From Streptomyces megasporus (GTDB lineage Bacteria; Actinomycetota; Actinomycetes; Streptomycetales; Streptomycetaceae): a stretch of DNA of 20,177 nucleotides. Below are positions 1-7,334 of this stretch, one piece after another; position 1 is the stretch's first letter; every line of letters begins with the position of its first letter. The notes beneath the pieces were generated by a model. It had not been told where the DNA came from and searched no databases. It saw nothing but the letters and a program-made list of their open reading frames with translations. Both the position numbers and the translations under genes were made by a program. The stretch is taken from the NCBI RefSeq assembly GCF_000718985.1, contig NZ_JODL01000048.1, forward strand, positions 1-20,177, in the 5' to 3' direction.

Positions 1-89
1 CCGGTTACATTCCGAACCCGGAAGCTAAGCTCTTCAGCGCCGATGGTACTGCACGGGGGACCGTGTGGGAGAGTAGGACGCCGCCGAAC
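1..89 (+). rRNA. rrf: 5S ribosomal RNA, 3' portion (partial)
   Basis: The first ~89 bases match the 3' three-quarters of an actinobacterial 5S rRNA. The conserved CCGAACCCGGAAGCTAAG segment (14-31), the CGCCGATGGTACTGC helix region (38-52) and the terminal GGGAGAGTAGGACGCCGCC (67-85) are all present. The 5' ~30 bases lie outside the window. Being last in an rrn operon, it implies 16S and 23S genes just upstream. The exact mature 3' end (about 87-90) cannot be fixed by eye. It is followed 11 nt later by a strong terminator. Confidence 0.95.
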
Positions 90-100
90 GATTTGTTGTG

Positions 101-133
101 GAGGCCCCGTCGGGCAGGTTCCGACGGGGCCTC
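101..133 (+). terminator. rrn operon terminator
   Basis: A perfect 13-bp stem (GAGGCCCCGTCGG at 101-113 pairing with 121-133) encloses a 7-nt loop and is followed by a T-containing tail (TTCGCGTTTTCG). It sits just past the 5S rRNA and is a convincing intrinsic terminator for the rRNA operon. It ends only 26 nt before the next start codon. Confidence 0.9.
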
Positions 134-159
134 TTCGCGTTTTCGCGTTAGAGTGGCGC

Positions 160-804
160 ATGCGCTACGACCTGGTGATCTTCGACAACGACGGTGTCCT
201 CGTGGACAGTGAGCCGATATCCAACAGGATTCTCGCGGCCTACCTGACCGAGTTGGGACACCCGACCACGTACGAGGATTCCATCAGGGATTACCTGGGT
301 TCCGCCGTGCACCGAATTCACGACTTGATTCTGGAGCGTTCGGGGAAGCGGCTCCCCGAGGAATTCGACGCTGTTTTCCACGGCCGTGTCTTCGATGCCT
401 TCCAGCGTGATCTCCTGCCCGTTCCGGGCGTCGACGAGGTGCTGCGGGGGCTCGATGCCGAGGGGGTGCCGTACTGCGTGGCCTCGTCCGGAAGCCATGA
501 ACGAATTCGAGTGGCGTTGCGCAGGACCGGGCTGTACGACAGGTTCGACGAGAAGCGCATCTTCAGTTCTCAGGACGTGGGGCGGGGGAAGCCGGCTCCG
601 GATCTCTTCCTGTATGCCGCCGAGGTGATGGGTGTGCCGGCGGAGCGCTGCGCCGTGGTCGAGGACAGCCCGCTGGGCGTGCGGGCGGCCGTTGCCGCGG
701 GCATGGACGTCTACGGCTACACCGCGATGACGCCGGGGGAGAAGATGACGGGAGCCACGGCGCTGTTCTCCAGGATGGACGAGCTGCCCGCGCTGATCGT
801 CTGA
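160..804 (+). CDS. HAD-superfamily phosphatase, subfamily IA (phosphoglycolate phosphatase / beta-phosphoglucomutase-like)
   Basis: 214-residue soluble hydrolase. HAD motif I is FDNDGVLVDSE, with nucleophile D9 and acid/base D11. A helical cap follows, then motif II (ASSGS), motif III lysine in GRGKPAPDLF and motif IV VVEDSPLGVRAA, ending in the usual GMDVYG strand. The family dephosphorylates small sugar or metabolite phosphates; the substrate cannot be read from sequence. The ATG at 160 is preferred because an in-frame upstream ATG at 43 lies inside the 5S rRNA. No clear ribosome-binding site precedes it, but a -10-like TAGAGT (149-154) ends 5 nt before the ATG, so a leaderless transcript is possible. 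The gene uses more A/T-ending codons (ATT, ATA, GAT, GTT) than its neighbours. Confidence 0.85.
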   Translation: MRYDLVIFDNDGVLVDSEPISNRILAAYLTELGHPTTYEDSIRDYLGSAVHRIHDLILERSGKRLPEEFDAVFHGRVFDAFQRDLLPVPGVDEVLRGLDAEGVPYCVASSGSHERIRVALRRTGLYDRFDEKRIFSSQDVGRGKPAPDLFLYAAEVMGVPAERCAVVEDSPLGVRAAVAAGMDVYGYTAMTPGEKMTGATALFSRMDELPALIV

Positions 805-878
805 ATGCCCGGGCCGTTCCCGCCGTCGTGGTGTGGGTGGCCGCGTGGTTCCCCGGTGCGACCGATACGGTGACGGGT

Positions 879-2054
879 ATGAGCGGCGGCGCACAATTGA
901 TGTGGGACGAGGCGGTCACCGGTTACGACTTCGGGTCGGGGCACCCGATGGATCCGGTGCGGCTCGACCTGACCATGAAGCTTGTCGAGGCGTTCGACCT
1001 ACCCCGCTCCTCGGGGCTGAAGGTGGTCGCCGCCGCGGCGGCGGACGACGCCACGCTGCGGCTCGTGCACCGCTCCGACTACATCGACACCGTGCGTCGG
1101 GTGTCGGCCGATCCCCGGTCGGCGGACGGTTCGTACGGTCTCGGCACCGAGGACGACCCGGCCTTCGCGGGGATGCACGAGGCCTCGGCGTTGATCGCCG
1201 GGCAGTCCGTCGGGGCCGCGGAGGCGGTATGGCGCGGGGACGCGCTGCACGGCGTCAACTTCTCCGGCGGGCTGCACCACGCGATGCCGGGGGCGGCCGC
1301 CGGTTTCTGCGTCTACAACGACGCTTCCCTGGCCATCGCCCGGCTGTTGGAGCTGGGGGCCGAGCGGGTCGCGTACCTGGACGTGGACGTGCACCACGGA
1401 GACGGTGTGCAGGCGGCGTTCTGGAACGATCCGAGGGTTCTGACGATCTCGATGCACGAACACCCCCGCATGCTCTTCCCCGGCACCGGCTGGCCCGAGG
1501 AGACCGGAGGGGAGAAGGCGGAGGGCAGCGCGGTGAACATCGCGTTGCCGCCGGGCACCTCGGACGGCGGCTGGTTGCGGGCGTTGCACGCCGTGGTGCC
1601 GGATCTGCTGGCCGCCTTCCGGCCGCAGGTACTGGTCACCCAGCACGGCGCGGACACGCACATCGAGGACCCTCTCGCCCACCTGGCGGTGACCGTCGAC
1701 GCCCAGCGGGTGGCCGCGGTCGCCTGCCACGCCTGGGCGCACGAGTACGCCGAGGGGCGCTGGGTGGCGCTCGGCGGTGGCGGCTACGCGGTCGTCGAGG
1801 TCGTGCCGCGGTCCTGGACGCACCTGGTGGCGATCGCGGCGGGCGAGCCGATCCCGCCGGAGACCATGATCCCGGAGGACTGGCGGCGGCAGGTGTACGC
1901 GAGGACGCGGATGGACGGCCCCCGGCGGATGACGGACGGACGCGAGCCGGTGTGGTCGGAGTGGGGGGCGGGATACGACCCGGCGAGCGCGCTGGACCAG
2001 GCGGTGCTCGCCACGCGCCGTGCGGTGTATCCCTCGCACGGTCTGCTGCCGTGA
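879..2054 (+). CDS. acuC: AcuC-type class I histone-deacetylase-family protein
   Basis: 391-residue arginase/deacetylase-fold protein. Catalytic residues of class I deacetylases are present: tandem histidines H133-H134 (GGLHHAMPG), zinc ligands D170 and H172 in YLDVDVHHGDGV, a third aspartate D264 in HIEDPLAHL, and the transition-state tyrosine Y303 in GGGGYA. In Bacillus, AcuC deacetylates and so activates acetyl-CoA synthetase; the same protein-lysine deacetylase role is plausible here but inferred. The ATG at 879 gives the usual family N-terminus (MSGGAQLMWDEAVTGYDFG); an upstream in-frame start at 828 would add residues without family similarity. No acuA or acsA lies nearby. The next gene follows on the same strand after an 82-nt gap, so they may be co-transcribed. 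Confidence 0.9.
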   Translation: MSGGAQLMWDEAVTGYDFGSGHPMDPVRLDLTMKLVEAFDLPRSSGLKVVAAAAADDATLRLVHRSDYIDTVRRVSADPRSADGSYGLGTEDDPAFAGMHEASALIAGQSVGAAEAVWRGDALHGVNFSGGLHHAMPGAAAGFCVYNDASLAIARLLELGAERVAYLDVDVHHGDGVQAAFWNDPRVLTISMHEHPRMLFPGTGWPEETGGEKAEGSAVNIALPPGTSDGGWLRALHAVVPDLLAAFRPQVLVTQHGADTHIEDPLAHLAVTVDAQRVAAVACHAWAHEYAEGRWVALGGGGYAVVEVVPRSWTHLVAIAAGEPIPPETMIPEDWRRQVYARTRMDGPRRMTDGREPVWSEWGAGYDPASALDQAVLATRRAVYPSHGLLP

Positions 2055-2136
2055 CCCTCGGGCCGGTCGCCGCACAGTCGTCCGGAGGGTGGTTCTCGGG
2101 GGTTTCGGCGCCGTAGGGGGCCGTCGGTCCGCCAGG

Positions 2137-2970
2137 ATGCTGCGGGTGAGAGGCGTGTTGAGCGTGGACGCCCTGCGCGCGCACCTGTTGGAGGCCCGGC
2201 TGGCGGGGCCCATCGCGACCACCCGGGAGAAGAGCCTGGATCGGTACCGGCTTTTCGCCGCGGGTGATCCTCGGGTGCTGCTCGGCCTCGAGCCCGAGGG
2301 GGAGTGGACGGTGCCGAGACTGGTCGAGCTGGTGGCGCGCAGGTGCGGGGTGCCGCCCGATCCGGGGCGTGTGGCCGGGCCGGACACGGTCGAGCCGGAG
2401 CGGACGATCGCCGCTCTGGACGCGTTCGCGGAGCGGTTGGGCAGGGCCGCCCGGTGTCGTTCGCCGGTGCTGCTGGGGACCGGACACCCCCACCGTCTCC
2501 TGGGTTTCTACGTTCCCTTGGCCAGGGCGCTCTCGGCGGCGGGATGTCATGTGCTCACCCCGGCGCAGGGTAAACGTATCGACATAACGACCAGGTTCGG
2601 CGTACGTCCGCACAGTCTTCGGTACGTACGGGGAGTTGCGTTGATCCGCGAGGTGGGGGTGCGATCCGCGTCCAATGCGCCGGGCGCACACTCCCATTCG
2701 CCTCTGCCCGTGCGGACGGTCCTCGACGCCGCCGCTGCCGCCGGCGGTCCGCTCCCACACCTGGTGATCGGGGACCACGGATGGGTGTGCGGCGCAGGTC
2801 AGCTAGGTTTCGAGGCGATCGGGCCGGCGGATACGGACGATCCCGCGGTGTTCGTCGGGGAGGCGGAGGGAAAGGTGCGCGTGGCGGTCCCGATGGATGA
2901 CTCGGCGCGTCCGGACCGCTACCGTCCGCTTGCTTGTTATGTGCTCAATCGTTCCTGTCTGTCACTTTAG
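2137..2970 (+). CDS. Conserved actinobacterial protein annotated as 'phosphatase' in relatives
   Basis: About 277 residues from the ATG at 2137. GTG 2155 or TTG 2158, just after a GAGAGG at 2148-2153, are credible alternatives, so the N-terminus may be 6-7 residues shorter. Recognisable family blocks are LLGTGHPHRLLGFY mid-protein, HSHSPLPVR, GDHGWVCGAGQLGFEAIG, ADTDDPAVFVGEAEG and a C-terminal YRPLACYVLNRSCLS. Streptomyces orthologues next to acuC share these and are called phosphatases; I see no classical phosphatase motif that proves it. The repeated His/Asp/Cys blocks would suit a metal site, which is inference. No signal peptide or membrane segment is seen, so it is probably cytoplasmic. 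Confidence 0.75.
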   Translation: MLRVRGVLSVDALRAHLLEARLAGPIATTREKSLDRYRLFAAGDPRVLLGLEPEGEWTVPRLVELVARRCGVPPDPGRVAGPDTVEPERTIAALDAFAERLGRAARCRSPVLLGTGHPHRLLGFYVPLARALSAAGCHVLTPAQGKRIDITTRFGVRPHSLRYVRGVALIREVGVRSASNAPGAHSHSPLPVRTVLDAAAAAGGPLPHLVIGDHGWVCGAGQLGFEAIGPADTDDPAVFVGEAEGKVRVAVPMDDSARPDRYRPLACYVLNRSCLSL

Positions 2971-2987
2971 GGAGTGATGGCCACTCC
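2971..2987 (+). terminator. Weak hairpin after the 'phosphatase' gene
   Basis: GGAGTG (2971-2976) pairs with CACTCC (2982-2987) across a 5-nt loop, directly after the TAG stop and followed by pyrimidine-rich TCTTCCCC. The stem is only 6 bp, so it is a marginal terminator. Further downstream, a -10-like TAATCT (3014-3019) could serve the next gene, without a convincing -35 element. Confidence 0.35.
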
Positions 2988-3064
2988 TCTTCCCCACTTG
3001 CATCACCCGCACCTAATCTGGGGAGGAGCGCGCATGCGAGCAGGAGTCACCGGAGGGGAAGCCG

Positions 3065-3310
3065 GTGCCCGACATGTGCGGAAGGTTCAGGTGTGACATG
3101 GGTGCTGCCGAGAGGCCTTTGAACGAGGTCGTGTTCCTGACCGTGGCGGAAGTGGCCGCGGTGATGCGAGTGTCCAAGATGACCGTGTACCGCCTGGTGC
3201 ACAGCGGTCATCTGCCGGCGATCCGGGTCGGCAGGTCCTTCCGGGTGCCGGAGCAGGCCGTCCACGAATACCTCCGCGGTTCCTACGTGGGGGTGGAGAA
3301 GAGCGCTTAG
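3065..3310 (+). CDS. Small excisionase/MerR-type helix-turn-helix DNA-binding protein
   Basis: 81 residues from GTG 3065, or 70 from ATG 3098. The core, [22 protein letters not shown] followed by [19 protein letters not shown], is a complete winged HTH of the HTH_17/BldC-like type, about 50 residues, with almost nothing else. Such proteins bind DNA cooperatively on direct repeats (known for BldC); the targets here are unknown. GTG 3065 is chosen because GGAGGGG (3052-3058) stands 6 nt upstream. The remembered Streptomyces family N-terminus (acidic residue-RPLNEV) better matches the ATG at 3098, which has only a weak AGGTG. It lies upstream of bS22, as Rv0500A does in Mycobacterium, which supports an old regulatory gene rather than a phage remnant. 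Confidence 0.88.
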   Translation: MPDMCGRFRCDMGAAERPLNEVVFLTVAEVAAVMRVSKMTVYRLVHSGHLPAIRVGRSFRVPEQAVHEYLRGSYVGVEKSA

Positions 3311-3344
3311 TTCCCCGAAGCGGGGGGCTTGTGGATCCCTTGTG

Positions 3345-3374
3345 TCACAACCATCACTCGACGCCGGGTAGGCT
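3345..3374 (+). promoter_or_regulatory. Possible promoter of the bS22 gene
   Basis: A Streptomyces-like -10 hexamer TAGGCT (3369-3374) stands 18 nt downstream of TCACAA (3345-3350). The -35 match is poor. The upstream part overlaps a small palindrome, TTGTGTCACAA (3340-3350). It would give a leader of about 60 nt before GTG 3442. Weak by sequence alone. Confidence 0.3.
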
Positions 3375-3441
3375 GAGCGGATGTAGGTCGTGTGGGCTCG
3401 GACGCCCCGCACCGAGTGACGAAGTGAGCGAGGGTAAGTTC

Positions 3442-3540
3442 GTGGGCTCTGTTATCAAGAAGCGGCGCAAGCGAATGGCCAAGAAGAAGCACCGCAAGCT
3501 GCTCAAGCGCACACGCGTGCAGCGCCGCAACAAGAAGTGA
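3442..3540 (+). CDS. Small ribosomal subunit protein bS22 (AURKAIP1/COX24-domain protein)
   Basis: A 32-residue, extremely basic protein beginning [12 protein letters not shown] and ending [10 protein letters not shown]. More than half of its residues are Lys or Arg. It matches actinobacterial bS22, first placed on the mycobacterial small ribosomal subunit near the decoding centre and long missed because of its size (Rv0500B in M. tuberculosis). The GTG start is supported by GAGGG at 3430-3434, 7 nt upstream. It is followed by one of the strongest terminators in the window, consistent with a highly expressed ribosomal protein gene. An in-frame extension from 3331 has no family support. Confidence 0.92.
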   Translation: MGSVIKKRRKRMAKKKHRKLLKRTRVQRRNKK

Positions 3541-3560
3541 GCGGGCGCGCCGCCCACTGA

Positions 3561-3600
3561 CCACCGCCCTCCCACCGCCGTGTCGGTGGGAGGGCGGTGG
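3561..3600 (+). terminator. Strong intrinsic terminator after bS22
   Basis: A perfect 17-bp stem (3561-3577 with 3584-3600) closes a 6-nt loop (CCGTGT). There is no long U-tract, as is common in Streptomyces terminators. It separates bS22 from the SDR/acyltransferase pair. Confidence 0.88.
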
Positions 3601-3704
3601 CGTTCCGCCGCGGGGCCGTGCTCACCCGATACGGTGGCGGTGAGGGCCGGGGCGACCGCCACCGGGGGCCGCCGCAAGCCGAGAACGCTGAGAGGGAGCA
3701 TCCG

Positions 3705-4739
3705 TTGGGCAAGGTCGTGCTCGTCACCGGAGTCGCCCGACAGCTCGGTGGGCGCTTCGTACGACGGATTCTGCGCGATCCCGACGTCGACCGGGTCGTC
3801 GGTGTGGACGCCCTGCCGCCCGCACACCACCTCGGCGGCGCCGATTTCGTCCGCATCGACATCAGGCAACCGGCCATCGCCGGAGTGCTCGCCGAGTACG
3901 GCGTGGACACCGTCGTCCACCTGGACGTCAGCGGCATACCGCTGCTGCCGCGCGGCTCGCGGGCAGCGGTGAAGGAGACCAACGTCATCGGGACGATGCA
4001 GCTCCTGGGCGCGTGCCAGAAGACCCCGTCCGTGCGGCGGTTGGTGGTGAAGTCCAGCACGAACGTCTACGGGTCCTCGCCCCGCGATCCGGCGGTCTTC
4101 ACCGAGACCATGGTGCCCAAGGCGCTGCCCGGCGGCGGTTTCGCCAAGGACATCGTGGAGGTCGAGGGGTATGTGCGCGGGTTCGCCCGGCGCCGTCCCG
4201 ACGTGGCCGTGACCGTGCTGCGCTTCGCCAACATCCTCGGTCCGAGCGCGGACACGCCGCTCGCGGAGTACTTCAGGCTGCCCGTGCTGCCGACCGTCCT
4301 CGGCTACGACCCGCGTCTGCAGTTCGTGCACGGGGACGACGTCGTCGAGGTGCTGCGGCTGGCGTCGGGGGAGCCGCGGCGCGGCACGCTCAACGCGGGG
4401 ACGTTCAACATCGCGGGGGACGGGGTACTGCTGCTCTCCCAGGCCGCGCGGCGGTTGGGGAAGCCGACGCTGCCCCTGCTGCTTCCGGCCATCCGGTGGA
4501 CCGGGACCGCGCTGCGCTCGGTGGGGGTCACGGACTTCTCGGCAGAACAGATCAGGTTGTTGACGCACGGCAGGGTCGTGGAGACCACGCAGATGCGGGA
4601 GGTCTTCGGTTTCGAGCCGAAGCACACCACGGCCGAGACCTTCGCCGACTTCGCGCGCAGCCACGGTCCGGGGCTGCTGCCGCCCGAGAAACTCGCACAC
4701 GCCGTGGACCGCTTCGAGGAGGTCGTCCGCCATGGCTGA
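3705..4739 (+). CDS. NAD(P)-binding extended SDR / epimerase-like protein, probably non-canonical
   Basis: 344 residues with an N-terminal Rossmann fold (VLVTGVARQLGGRFV, residues 5-19), the DVD and NVIG segments of extended SDRs, SSTNVYG (117-123) and RFANILGP downstream. At the place of the catalytic YxxxK there is FAKDIVEVE (146-154), so the Tyr and Lys appear replaced by Phe and Ile. It may bind a nucleotide without ordinary epimerase activity, or use another acid/base. The TTG start at 3705 gives the family N-terminus MGKVVLVTG and has AGGGAG (3693-3698) 6 nt upstream. Its stop overlaps the acyltransferase start by 8 nt, indicating translational coupling. The pair matches Rv0501-Rv0502, which suggests a shared role, perhaps in envelope lipid or glycolipid metabolism (inference). 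Confidence 0.85.
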   Translation: MGKVVLVTGVARQLGGRFVRRILRDPDVDRVVGVDALPPAHHLGGADFVRIDIRQPAIAGVLAEYGVDTVVHLDVSGIPLLPRGSRAAVKETNVIGTMQLLGACQKTPSVRRLVVKSSTNVYGSSPRDPAVFTETMVPKALPGGGFAKDIVEVEGYVRGFARRRPDVAVTVLRFANILGPSADTPLAEYFRLPVLPTVLGYDPRLQFVHGDDVVEVLRLASGEPRRGTLNAGTFNIAGDGVLLLSQAARRLGKPTLPLLLPAIRWTGTALRSVGVTDFSAEQIRLLTHGRVVETTQMREVFGFEPKHTTAETFADFARSHGPGLLPPEKLAHAVDRFEEVVRHG

Positions 4740-5835
4740 CGCAAAGGTCATCCCGTTCGACGACGACCGCTCGCGCGGCGCCGCGCGAGCCGCCAGGGGG
4801 CGCTCGACGGGCAGCCGCCGTCGCACGGGGGAGGACGGCCGTCCAAGCCCCCCGAGCGCTCTGGAAGGCGGTCAGACGCCGCTGGCCGCCGTGCCAGAGC
4901 CCGAACCCGCGCCGGGGGCGGACGAGGACTCCGGAGCGCGGGCTCGGGGTGTGGAGGCGCCCTCGGAGGGCGGGGCGCCGCGGTCGGACGGCGGGGACGA
5001 CTGGGACCGCCGGATCGCGGCCGGACTGGCGTTCCTGCGGCGGCGGATCACCGGGGAGTACGAGGTCGACGAGTTCGGCTACGACGCGGAACTCACCGAG
5101 CAGGTGCTGCTGTCGCTGCTGCGTCCGCTGTACGAGAAGTACTTCCGGGTCGAGGTGCTCGGCATCGAGAACATCCCGTCCGAGGGTGGCGCGCTGGTGG
5201 TCGCCAACCACTCCGGGACGCTGCCGCTGGACGCGCTGATGCTCCAGGTCGCCGTGCACGACCACCATCCGGCGCGGCGGGCCCTGCGCCTGTTGGCGGC
5301 CGATCTGGTCTTCGTGCTGCCGGTCGTCAGCGAGCTGGCCCGGAAGGCCGGTCACACCCTGGCGTGCGCGGAGGACGCCCAGCGGTTGTTGGAGCGGGGC
5401 GAGATCGTCGGGGTGATGCCGGAGGGCTTCAAGGGGTTGGGGAAGCCGTTCTCGGAGCGCTACAAGCTCCAGCGCTTCGGGCGTGGTGGGTTCGTCTCCA
5501 CGGCGTTGCAGGCGGGGGTGCCGATCGTGCCCTGCTCGATCGTGGGGGCGGAGGAGATCTATCCGATGGTCGGCAACCTGAAGACGCCGGCGCGGTTGCT
5601 CGGTCTCCCGTACTTCCCCGTGACGCCCACCTTCCCCCTGTTGGGTCCGCTGGGGATGCTGCCGTTGCCGACGAAGTGGACGATCCAGTTCGGCGAGCCG
5701 ATCCCGATGGACGACTATCCGCCGGAGGCGGTCGAGGACCCGATGCTGATGTTCAACCTGACGGACCAGGTCCGCGAGACGATTCAGCACACGCTCTACA
5801 GGCTGTTGGTGCGGCGGAGGTCGGTGTTCTTCTGA
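4732..5835 (+). CDS. PlsC-type lysophospholipid acyltransferase family protein
   Basis: 367 residues. Residues 1-~90 are Arg/Gly/Pro/Glu-rich and look disordered. The acyltransferase domain follows (about 130-350). Its catalytic block is VVANHSGTLPLD, with H160 and D167; the spacing is H-x6-D rather than textbook H-x4-D. The substrate-binding block is VMPEGFKG (PEG at 230-232), followed by PIVPCSIVGAEE. The family transfers acyl chains from acyl-CoA or acyl-ACP to glycerophosphate or other membrane lipids; the acceptor is unknown. Hydrophobic patches such as LVFVLPVVSEL may give peripheral membrane binding. It starts inside the end of the SDR gene and is followed by a hairpin facing the convergent rsbN. 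Confidence 0.88.
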   Translation: MADAKVIPFDDDRSRGAARAARGRSTGSRRRTGEDGRPSPPSALEGGQTPLAAVPEPEPAPGADEDSGARARGVEAPSEGGAPRSDGGDDWDRRIAAGLAFLRRRITGEYEVDEFGYDAELTEQVLLSLLRPLYEKYFRVEVLGIENIPSEGGALVVANHSGTLPLDALMLQVAVHDHHPARRALRLLAADLVFVLPVVSELARKAGHTLACAEDAQRLLERGEIVGVMPEGFKGLGKPFSERYKLQRFGRGGFVSTALQAGVPIVPCSIVGAEEIYPMVGNLKTPARLLGLPYFPVTPTFPLLGPLGMLPLPTKWTIQFGEPIPMDDYPPEAVEDPMLMFNLTDQVRETIQHTLYRLLVRRRSVFF

Positions 5836-5899
5836 GGTTCGGGACCGGCCGGGAACCGACCGGGGTTGCCGGGAGGTGTGGGGCCGGGCCGGTGGTTCG

Positions 5900-5928
5900 G
5901 CGGCCGGCGCCTCACGGACGCCGGCCGC
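5900..5928. terminator. Hairpin terminator between convergent acyltransferase and rsbN genes
   Basis: A perfect 10-bp stem (GCGGCCGGCG at 5900-5909 with 5919-5928) has a 9-nt loop. It lies between the plus-strand stop at 5835 and the minus-strand stop at 5935, so it can end transcripts from both sides. Confidence 0.7.
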
Positions 5929-5934
5929 GGGCCG

Positions 5935-7206
5935 TCAGTGGTCCCCGTCGCCGCTCTCGATGCCCAGTCCGGGCAGGATGTTCGGGATGAGCGGCGGGAT
6001 GGTGATGTCCGGCTTGGGGAAGCCGGGGGAGTCGCCGTCGGGAGTGGACGGTGTGCCGTCCCCGGGCGGTGGGGGGTTCAGCAGGTCCCGGGGGTCGGGG
6101 AGGACCTTCTTCTCGTCCGGGTGGGGGTCGGAGGGGCCGGGGTGCCCGTCGCCGTCCCGGTGGCCGTCGGGGGAGGCGTCGCTCGGCGTGGGCGAGGCGG
6201 GCCGGACCGTGCGGCCGTGGTCCGGGCGGCCCTCGCCCCCGGCGAGGTCGTCGGCGGGTTCCTCGCCTTCCGTTTCGGAGCGCAGGAGGGACCGCAGTGG
6301 CGTGACCTCGTCGTCTATGGCGGCGAAGACCGAGCTGACCTCGTCGCTCACGTCCGTCAACTGCGCGGGGAGACGGCCGCGCAGCCGCTCCCACACGGCC
6401 CCGTGGGACTCCGAGAAGGACGACAGCGTCCGGATCGGGCCGATCGAGCCTTCCCGCTCGTACGCCGCGCTGAGCAGCCGGTGCCCTTCGGCGGCGTCCT
6501 GCCGCATGCGGGAGAGGACTCGGCGGATCTCGCCGACGGACTCGTGGTCCAGCCGGCCCGAGCGGTCGCGTTCCAGCAGGCGCCGTGCCTCGTTCAACCG
6601 CTTGGAGGCGTGGTCCAAATGGACCTTGCCGCGGTCGGCGTCGTCGTCGGTCAGGTCGAGTTTGAGGTCCTCCATGCCCAGTTTGAGGCCGTAGAGGGTG
6701 TCGCCGGGCAGGGCGTCGCCGCTGGCCACGGCGGCTCCGGTGAAGGCGCCGGCGGCGACGCTGACGCCCAGGCCGCCCGCCGCGAGTCCCTGGGTGAGCC
6801 GGGACTTGGGGCGCAGCCTGCCCAACGGGCCGAGGGGAGAGGCGCGGTGGGCTCCCTTGCGTCCCGAGCGGGAGGGGGCGCGCTGTTCCGGAACCAGGGA
6901 ATCCTCGCCGCCCTCGGCGAAGGCGTTCTCCATGGCGGCGACGAGCCGGGCCCGCTGGGTGGCCCTGACGTCGGGGGCCAGTGTCGGTCTCGGCAGGGAC
7001 ACCAGTCGGTCGGCCAGCGACAGCAGCGCCGCCCGCTCGTCCTTCCCCTCCGCCGTCCCGCTCGGTTCCGCGGGGTCGGCCGGGGCGCCCGGTGTGGCCG
7101 GGGGAGCGTCCTCGGCCGGATCGGCCGCCGCACCCTCGGGCCCACGCTCGTCCAGAGCCCGGGCGAAGGCGTTTGCCCGCCGGCTCGGTGACACGGCTCC
7201 CATCAC
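5935..7206 (-). CDS. rsbN: Anti-sigma-BldN factor RsbN (DUF5667-type membrane protein)
   Basis: 423 residues. It has a cytoplasmic N-terminus (VMGAVSPSRRANAFARALDE), an Ala/Pro-rich linker, one membrane segment (about 138-162, GLAAGGLGVSVAAGAFTGAA) and an exported region. That region begins with the DUF5667 signature PGDTLYGLKLGMEDLKLDL (168-186), then HLDHASKRLNEARRLLERD, and ends in a long Pro/Asp-rich tail. In S. coelicolor and S. venezuelae the gene downstream of bldN encodes RsbN, which sequesters sigma-BldN and delays development; position, N-terminus and topology agree. GTG 7206 is chosen because GGAGG lies 8 nt upstream and it aligns the N-terminus with RsbN; ATG 7203 and GTG 7215 are alternatives. 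Its own sigma-BldN-type promoter lies upstream, implying negative feedback. Confidence 0.88.
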   Translation of the reverse strand: MMGAVSPSRRANAFARALDERGPEGAAADPAEDAPPATPGAPADPAEPSGTAEGKDERAALLSLADRLVSLPRPTLAPDVRATQRARLVAAMENAFAEGGEDSLVPEQRAPSRSGRKGAHRASPLGPLGRLRPKSRLTQGLAAGGLGVSVAAGAFTGAAVASGDALPGDTLYGLKLGMEDLKLDLTDDDADRGKVHLDHASKRLNEARRLLERDRSGRLDHESVGEIRRVLSRMRQDAAEGHRLLSAAYEREGSIGPIRTLSSFSESHGAVWERLRGRLPAQLTDVSDEVSSVFAAIDDEVTPLRSLLRSETEGEEPADDLAGGEGRPDHGRTVRPASPTPSDASPDGHRDGDGHPGPSDPHPDEKKVLPDPRDLLNPPPPGDGTPSTPDGDSPGFPKPDITIPPLIPNILPGLGIESGDGDH

Positions 7207-7334
7207 GGGCGGCACCTCCTCTCGTCAGAACGGTCGACTCCCGGCCTCACGGAAAGGTTGCACGGCCTGTCCGGAAGCGGCCGGGAGGGTGCTTCCGCCC
7301 GGGCGGAGGAGACCGTGGGGAGTCTGCAACCCGG
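7207..7334 (-). other. rsbN leader with palindromes
   Basis: About 120 nt would be transcribed ahead of rsbN from the sigma-BldN promoter. It holds a perfect 14-bp palindrome (TCCGCCCGGGCGGA, 7294-7307). GGAAGC (7273-7278) can also pair with GCTTCC (7291-7296), overlapping the palindrome, so two exclusive hairpins can form. They could terminate bldN read-through or modulate rsbN; neither is shown. Confidence 0.35.

Noticed and set aside
43..159. Upstream in-frame start for the HAD gene at 43
   Set aside because: It lies inside the 5S rRNA and crosses its terminator; the family N-terminus begins at 160.
999..2387. Long minus-strand open frame over acuC
   Set aside because: It is antisense to a protein with full deacetylase motifs, is very Arg/Pro-rich and has no recognisable domain; a high-GC shadow.
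3340..3350. TTGTGTCACAA as a second Rex operator near bS22
   Set aside because: Rex sites have two 7-bp arms spaced by 4 nt (18 bp); this is an 11-bp palindrome with a 1-nt centre.
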